DNA from: Sphagnum compactum
Lineage: Eukaryota > Bryophyta > Sphagnopsida > Sphagnales
Length of the DNA: 64,000 nucleotides
Direction of reading: 5' to 3'
Assembly (NCBI GenBank): GCA_965153455.1
Contig: OZ234497.1
Span: 15,424,302 to 15,488,301 of the forward strand
Position 1 is the stretch's first letter; the number at the start of each line of letters is the position of its first letter. A program made the position numbers and the translations under genes. The notes beneath the pieces were generated by a model. It was given only the letters and a program-made list of their open reading frames with translations, searched no databases and was not told the DNA's origin. Of the stretch, positions 59,615 through 64,000 are shown in pieces.

Positions 59615-60398
59615 ATGGGTGTAGTCACAATCCAACAAGCCAAAAAAAGTGTCAAATTGCAAAGGAAAATAATCAAAATTGGATAAATATTTATGTTTTG
59701 CCATTTAAAGCCATGGCAATCATGGCAAGTTATTATTTTTTCATTCATATGAATGTTAAGGAATTCAAACCAAAAATCCATTGGATGAAATTTTAAGTTT
59801 AAGTTTTGATTTAGGACCTCTAAAAGTGAATAACAACGCATTGGACAAGAGTTGATTTTCCAAAGGACTATCAAAAGGACTCATATAATAAAACACATTT
59901 GATGGGAAAAAAATTAAGAGGATAAAGACCTATTGATCACATTAAAAATGCACTCGTACCTAAAATATGTGAAATTATAAAACTTAAAAAATTCCCAAAA
60001 AATTCCAAAATTGATCTAGAATTTTAGAACTTCAAAAGTCTTTTGCCACACATAAATGGGGTAAAATGTACATGATGTGTTAAGAAAAGTTGTAGTTTAT
60101 ATATTTAAAAACATAAAAATGTAAAAAAAAATTGTTTATGCTGTGAAATTTTATCACTTTAAAAGACAAAACATTGAATTTACAAGGAATCAAGACACTT
60201 TCAAACATTCATATATTAAAAAATGATGAAGAAAGAAACATGTCATGTACTTGGACAACTATAAACATTTATTATAACAACTTGTAAAAAAAATTGTTCC
60301 AAAATTCATTCATATGAAAAAATGTTTTTTGGGAAAAAGGACATAAAGTTGTTTTTTACAGTAATTTTGTTGGCTCATTGTATCCCATTTGCTCGCAA
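59615..60398 (-). repeat. Right arm of the long inverted repeat flanking a hAT relic
   Basis: Reverse-complement partner of 54258-55183 with the blocks listed there; it is shorter by internal deletions. It is not bordered by TAGG arrays. A Tourist-like MITE begins 30 bp beyond its outer end. Confidence 0.85.
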
Positions 60399-60428
60399 AT
60401 ATGCTTAACATGGTATGTTGTCCAATAA

Positions 60429-60644
60429 TGGTGCATTCACACTTGATGTTAAGTCAGTGTTAAATGAAATTCTAGGTGGCATCCTAAGTGGCACCCATTG
60501 TTAAATGCGCCATAGCTTAATGTTAAGTGAATGTTAACTTGACATAAAATTTTCATGGTAATTAAATCTAAGTACTAAATGGCTAACTTGGTGTTAGGGG
60601 ACTCAACTTTAGAACTTCCCTAATACCAAGTGGTGAATGCACCT
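60429..60644 (+). mobile_element. Tourist-like (PIF/Harbinger) MITE, copy C
   Basis: A 216-bp element with termini GGTGCATTCACACTTG and GTGGTGAATGCACC, flanked by TAA at 60426-60428 and 60645-60647. It is co-linear with copy B. The right terminal repeat carries a substitution compared with copies A and B. Confidence 0.88.
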
Positions 60645-61015
60645 TAAGTACCATAATTTCTACATGTTGTTACCTGTATGTTAAACAAATTTGAAAGCTC
60701 CCAAAATAAAACACGATAGACTAACATTCGGTTCTCACTATCATGGGCACAAAACAACCAAGACTATAAGATTTTTTAACCCAAATGAAAACAAGGGCAA
60801 GCCTAGTTCCAAATCCAAATTATGAAAGAAAAAGAACAAGAACAAGAACATTACATGTGCAAAACAATAATCCAACAAGACTTTATTGCAAAAAAAAAAA
60901 AGACCGAAGCTGTGACAAGAAAACATATCCAAAATTGGCGTTGAACTAACCAAAAGTAATGGGAAATTCTACTTCTATTTATACCCATTGGGCACTTAGC
61001 TCAACGAAGTTTCTC
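60645..61015. other. Intergenic DNA, no gene seen
   Basis: Contains an AAGAACAAGAACAAGAAC run (about 60833) and an A12 tract (60889). The short frame at 60741-60953 is Phe-rich low complexity. Confidence 0.45.
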
Positions 61016-61019
61016 AATT

Positions 61020-61330
61020 CCCAACCCACATGTGGCCCATGTTTCACCCTTGTATGCTCATGTGCACCTATGTGTGACCCATGTTCACCCATCTGTGCCC
61101 ATGTGCACCTATGTGTGACGAATGTGTACCCATGTGTAAATTATGAGTGAACTAAAACTCAACTAAAAATGAATCAAGATTTAATTAAAAGTGAATTAAA
61201 ATTCAACTAAGAGTGAACTGAAAGTTAACTAAAAATTAACTAGAAATGAATAAAAAATAACTGAAAATGAACTAAAACTTAATTAGAAGCTAATTAGGAA
61301 TGAATTAAAATTAAATTAAAAGTTAGGTAC
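61020..61330. repeat. Two adjacent short-period tandem repeats
   Basis: 61020-61140 repeats CCCATGT(T/G)(C/G)ACCnATGTG at a period of about 18-22 bp, in phases that create a Cys-rich open reading. 61150-61330 repeats (A/G)TGAA(C/T)TAAAA(C/A)TTAA(C/T)TA at about 22 bp and decays to the right. Confidence 0.8.
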
Positions 61331-61399
61331 AATTTCACTACAAGTCATGGATGAACATTCATATGAATGAACTCCATGGTGTTAACATCTATGACACAT

Positions 61400-61685
61400 T
61401 TGTTCCTTGGGGAACATGATTGCTCCCTTCGGAAACTTAAGCCCTTGTTTCCCTGGGCACATGATTAACCATAGGGATTTTTTCATGTGCCCTAAAGAGA
61501 AGGGACCTAAGTTATCCCCAGGAACAATCATGTACCCTAAGGACAAAGGTTATAAGTTGCCTTGAGGAATAACCATGTCCCTAGAGAGAAAAGGAACTAA
61601 GTTGCACTAAGGAACAACCATGTCCTTCAAGGAAAAAGGGGCTTAAGTTGCCTTAAGGAGCAACCATGTTCCTTAAGGAGCAAAT
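61400..61685. repeat. Tandem repeat, about 57-bp unit (AAGGAACAACCATGTCC)
   Basis: Units contain (C/T)AAGGA(A/G)CAACCATGT(C/T)C, an AAGGA(A/G)AAAGG block and (C/T)TAAGTTGCC. About five copies are recognisable, sharpest from 61550 to 61680. Related CCTAAGGAACTTTT words continue in opposite sense to about 62110. Confidence 0.85.
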
Positions 61686-62164
61686 GCATTCAAATTTTTG
61701 TGTGATCGTAACTTTTTCATATGAATTCGAATTAAAATGCTTTAAAATACAAAGTTGTAGCCTTCTTCAAAACCATTCTAATGAAAGGTTGCAAACCTAT
61801 TTAACAATGAACATGAGATGCTTATGGTTGCAAAAATATTCAAAACATATATTTTCCCAAGGAACTTGGGCATTTCCCTGGGAAAAATTCATTGTCTTTT
61901 AAGGAAATTGTCCTTTTCCCTAAGGAACTTTTCTTGCTCCTTATGAAAGTTATTTTTCAAGGTGCTTCATTTATTCCATGGGGAACTTTTTTGCTCCCTA
62001 GGAATTACATTTTGCTTCATGGAGAATTTACATAATTTTTTAGGGCAACTTGTTTGGGATTGGCACTTAGTCTTTTTTTCCTCAAGGAAATCGCTTCCTA
62101 AGGGCAACTAATTTTTAAATTTATTTAAATGTTCTATGTAAAATTTTCCATTCATTTCATTTGT

Positions 62165-62240
62165 TGGCAAATAAAAATTGGGAAAATGATTAAACCTTGG
62201 ACCTTTGGGTTGAAGGGAGGATTATAACCACTACATCACA
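62165..62240 (-). mobile_element. SINE-like unit, degenerate
   Basis: On the minus strand, GTGATGTAGTGGTTATAATC resembles an A box region, and AAGGTCCAAGGTTTAATCA a weak B box about 30 bases on. It resembles the unit at 53878-53966 but is more decayed. Confidence 0.35.
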
Positions 62241-64000
62241 TTTTTTTCTTTCAAATTGTTTGTAAAAAAGATGTTTGCATTGTTAATCATTGTGCAAGTA
62301 CAATAAAAAAATCTGAATTTTTTTTCATGTTGGGCATTGTATAGAATGAAATTTGTTGAACCCAATGCCACATGTAACTTTTTGCTACTATTTAATGTTT
62401 GCCTAATGATTGTATACCTTATAATTTAACACTTTATTTTCAACATGTTAATGTTAGAAAATAAACAACATGTTTCAAATCATGGTGCCATGAATTAGGA
62501 AATGTATGGTTGATCCCAATTGTAATGTGTTTTATTTTTAAAATGATTATCAAAAGTTCAAATGGAAAATATCTTAAAGTGGAATGTGTTTCTCACATAA
62601 TTGATTATGTTGGTTTCTTCATTACTTATATTCATACCATAATTTAAGAATTATAGACTTACTCATACTCTTATGATATGTAAAATTGATAATTTGTTAA
62701 ATTTATACCATGCACATACCATTAATAGTGATATATAGTTGTTGAGTTGTGAATTCTAGAAGAAGATGGTTGCAAAGCAAGATGGGGCAATGCTTGGTTG
62801 TTGGGCGAACAAGACTAAAATCAAGTAATGTGGAATGTGACAAAAATGAAATATATTGTTTGTGAAGTATGATATGAGAGATTATTTTTATGGTTTTGAA
62901 GAGAAAATGAAAGATGGAAATGGAAAAAAAAAAAGTTTTTTGGGATTATAGTTATCACATGATGTGAGGTCACGTCACATCTTATCACAAATCACATCCA
63001 TTTTGAATACTTGACCAAGAGTATTGAAGAATATTTAAGTATATATTTAATATTATATTAAGATATTACATGAATTTTAATGATATATTTTTAAAATAAT
63101 GACATAAAATGATGTTGTCACGATGTGACATGACATGTTAAACGCTGTAAAAACCATCCTTCATGTCAATTTTGACCACCTTATTTGAATTATAGATCTT
63201 GTTTAAGGGTTGGGAGTTCTCAAAAGGGTTGAACCTTTTTGTAATTTTAGGGTTTCTTGGCTATTGGAAGCTTATAAAGGGGAGAATGAACTAGAATGTT
63301 TTGGTAATTGTAGAACTTGAAATTAGGGTTTTGGGAATTATTGATGGGCTGAAACAAAAAATTGTATTTGAAAGGTGTCGTTGAAATAAAAATATGGGGA
63401 GGGAGGTTGTGGATATGTAAAGTAAGTAAAAATTAAATCATGGGTGTAGATTTGGTGATTTGATTTTTTTTTTGTCCCATTATATAGGTTTTATTTTGAG
63501 TTGTTTGTTGAGTTGAAGTTGAGGCTTTCAATTTTGTTGTCCATAAACAAAAAAAAAGATAAGGATGGTTGCATTTCTATGGAAAATTGCTTCATTGGGT
63601 CCATCTTGTTATGGATGTTCATCATTTAATTGGCATGACAATGAAACAAAAAAAACATTGTCGAGTTGTAGTTAGTGAAAAATATTAACTATTAATAAGA
63701 TGTTAAGTTAAGAATTATGTGAACATTTTAGTTTCCTTTTATATTTCTATTTCCTTGTTGTTGTGTGTGTGTGGTCACATGTGTGCTTTTATAAAATTGA
63801 AATAAAGTTTGAAAGATTAAATCAATTTGTGCAAAGTAAACTAAACAATGAGTTCTCCATTTGGTGCTAGTTTTAAAAACTAAATTGGAGACAAACCACA
63901 TCATGATTATATGTTCTTGTAAATTGTTACCCTTCTATGAACCTTGTTAATTTATGTTTTATAAGAGTGTCAAAAATAAAGATCTAATCATGGCAAATTT
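62241..64000. other. AT-rich intergenic DNA, no gene seen
   Basis: No domain-bearing frame, RNA gene or transposon terminus was recognised up to the right edge. TAGGGTTTCTTGG and TTAGGGTTTTGG occur near 63248 and 63325 as isolated telobox-like words, and a GT run lies near 63763. Confidence 0.5.

Overview
The window is nuclear DNA of a land plant, most likely a non-seed plant (fern, lycophyte or bryophyte; the clade cannot be settled from sequence alone). The plant assignment rests on an AP2/DREB transcription factor, a CASP-like membrane protein, a BED finger of the plant hAT type joined to a LEAFY-type SAM domain, a small plant-type cysteine-cluster protein, an intron-containing tRNA-Tyr and CACTA, hAT and Tourist-like transposon remains. 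Genes are sparse. They sit in four short GC-richer islands inside very AT-rich, repeat-laden DNA.

Layout: 1-14 kb is AT-rich repeat DNA with a CACTA terminus (ends 1809), TAGG/CCTA microsatellites, a Tourist-like MITE (8515-8727) and several local duplications. 14.1-14.8 kb is a cluster of telobox-like CCCTAAA motifs. It precedes island 1 (14.8-20.4 kb), which holds an intronless, very long DREB-type AP2 gene (16923-19328, + strand) followed by a near-perfect 130-nt foldback (20265-20396). 20.4-24.9 kb is AT-rich, with a SINE-like unit, a second CACTA end and a nested tandem array.

Island 2 (24.9-28.3 kb) holds a four-exon + strand gene. I reconstruct its product as a BED zinc finger plus a LEAFY-type SAM oligomerisation domain, an arrangement I do not recognise from any described family. 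It is followed by tRNA-Tyr(GUA). Island 3 (28.9-31.9 kb) is a minus-strand gene for a small Cys-rich protein with a long, probably spliced leader. 32-50 kb is again repeats: a second MITE, 179-bp tandem units, a poly-G tract and an unrecognised coding relic at 41 kb. Island 4 (50.0-52.3 kb) is a minus-strand, three-exon CASP-like gene with an apparent one-base frameshift in exon 1 and a minisatellite in its first intron.

53-64 kb is dominated by a decayed hAT transposase (about 56.5-58.6 kb), bracketed by long inverted repeats (54.26-55.18 and 59.61-60.40 kb). It also carries TAGG minisatellites, a SINE-like unit, a third MITE copy and further tandem repeats. No operon-like or pathway relation among the genes is apparent; they look like independent plant genes. 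All exon structures are read by eye from splice signals, reading phase and family resemblance, without transcript support.
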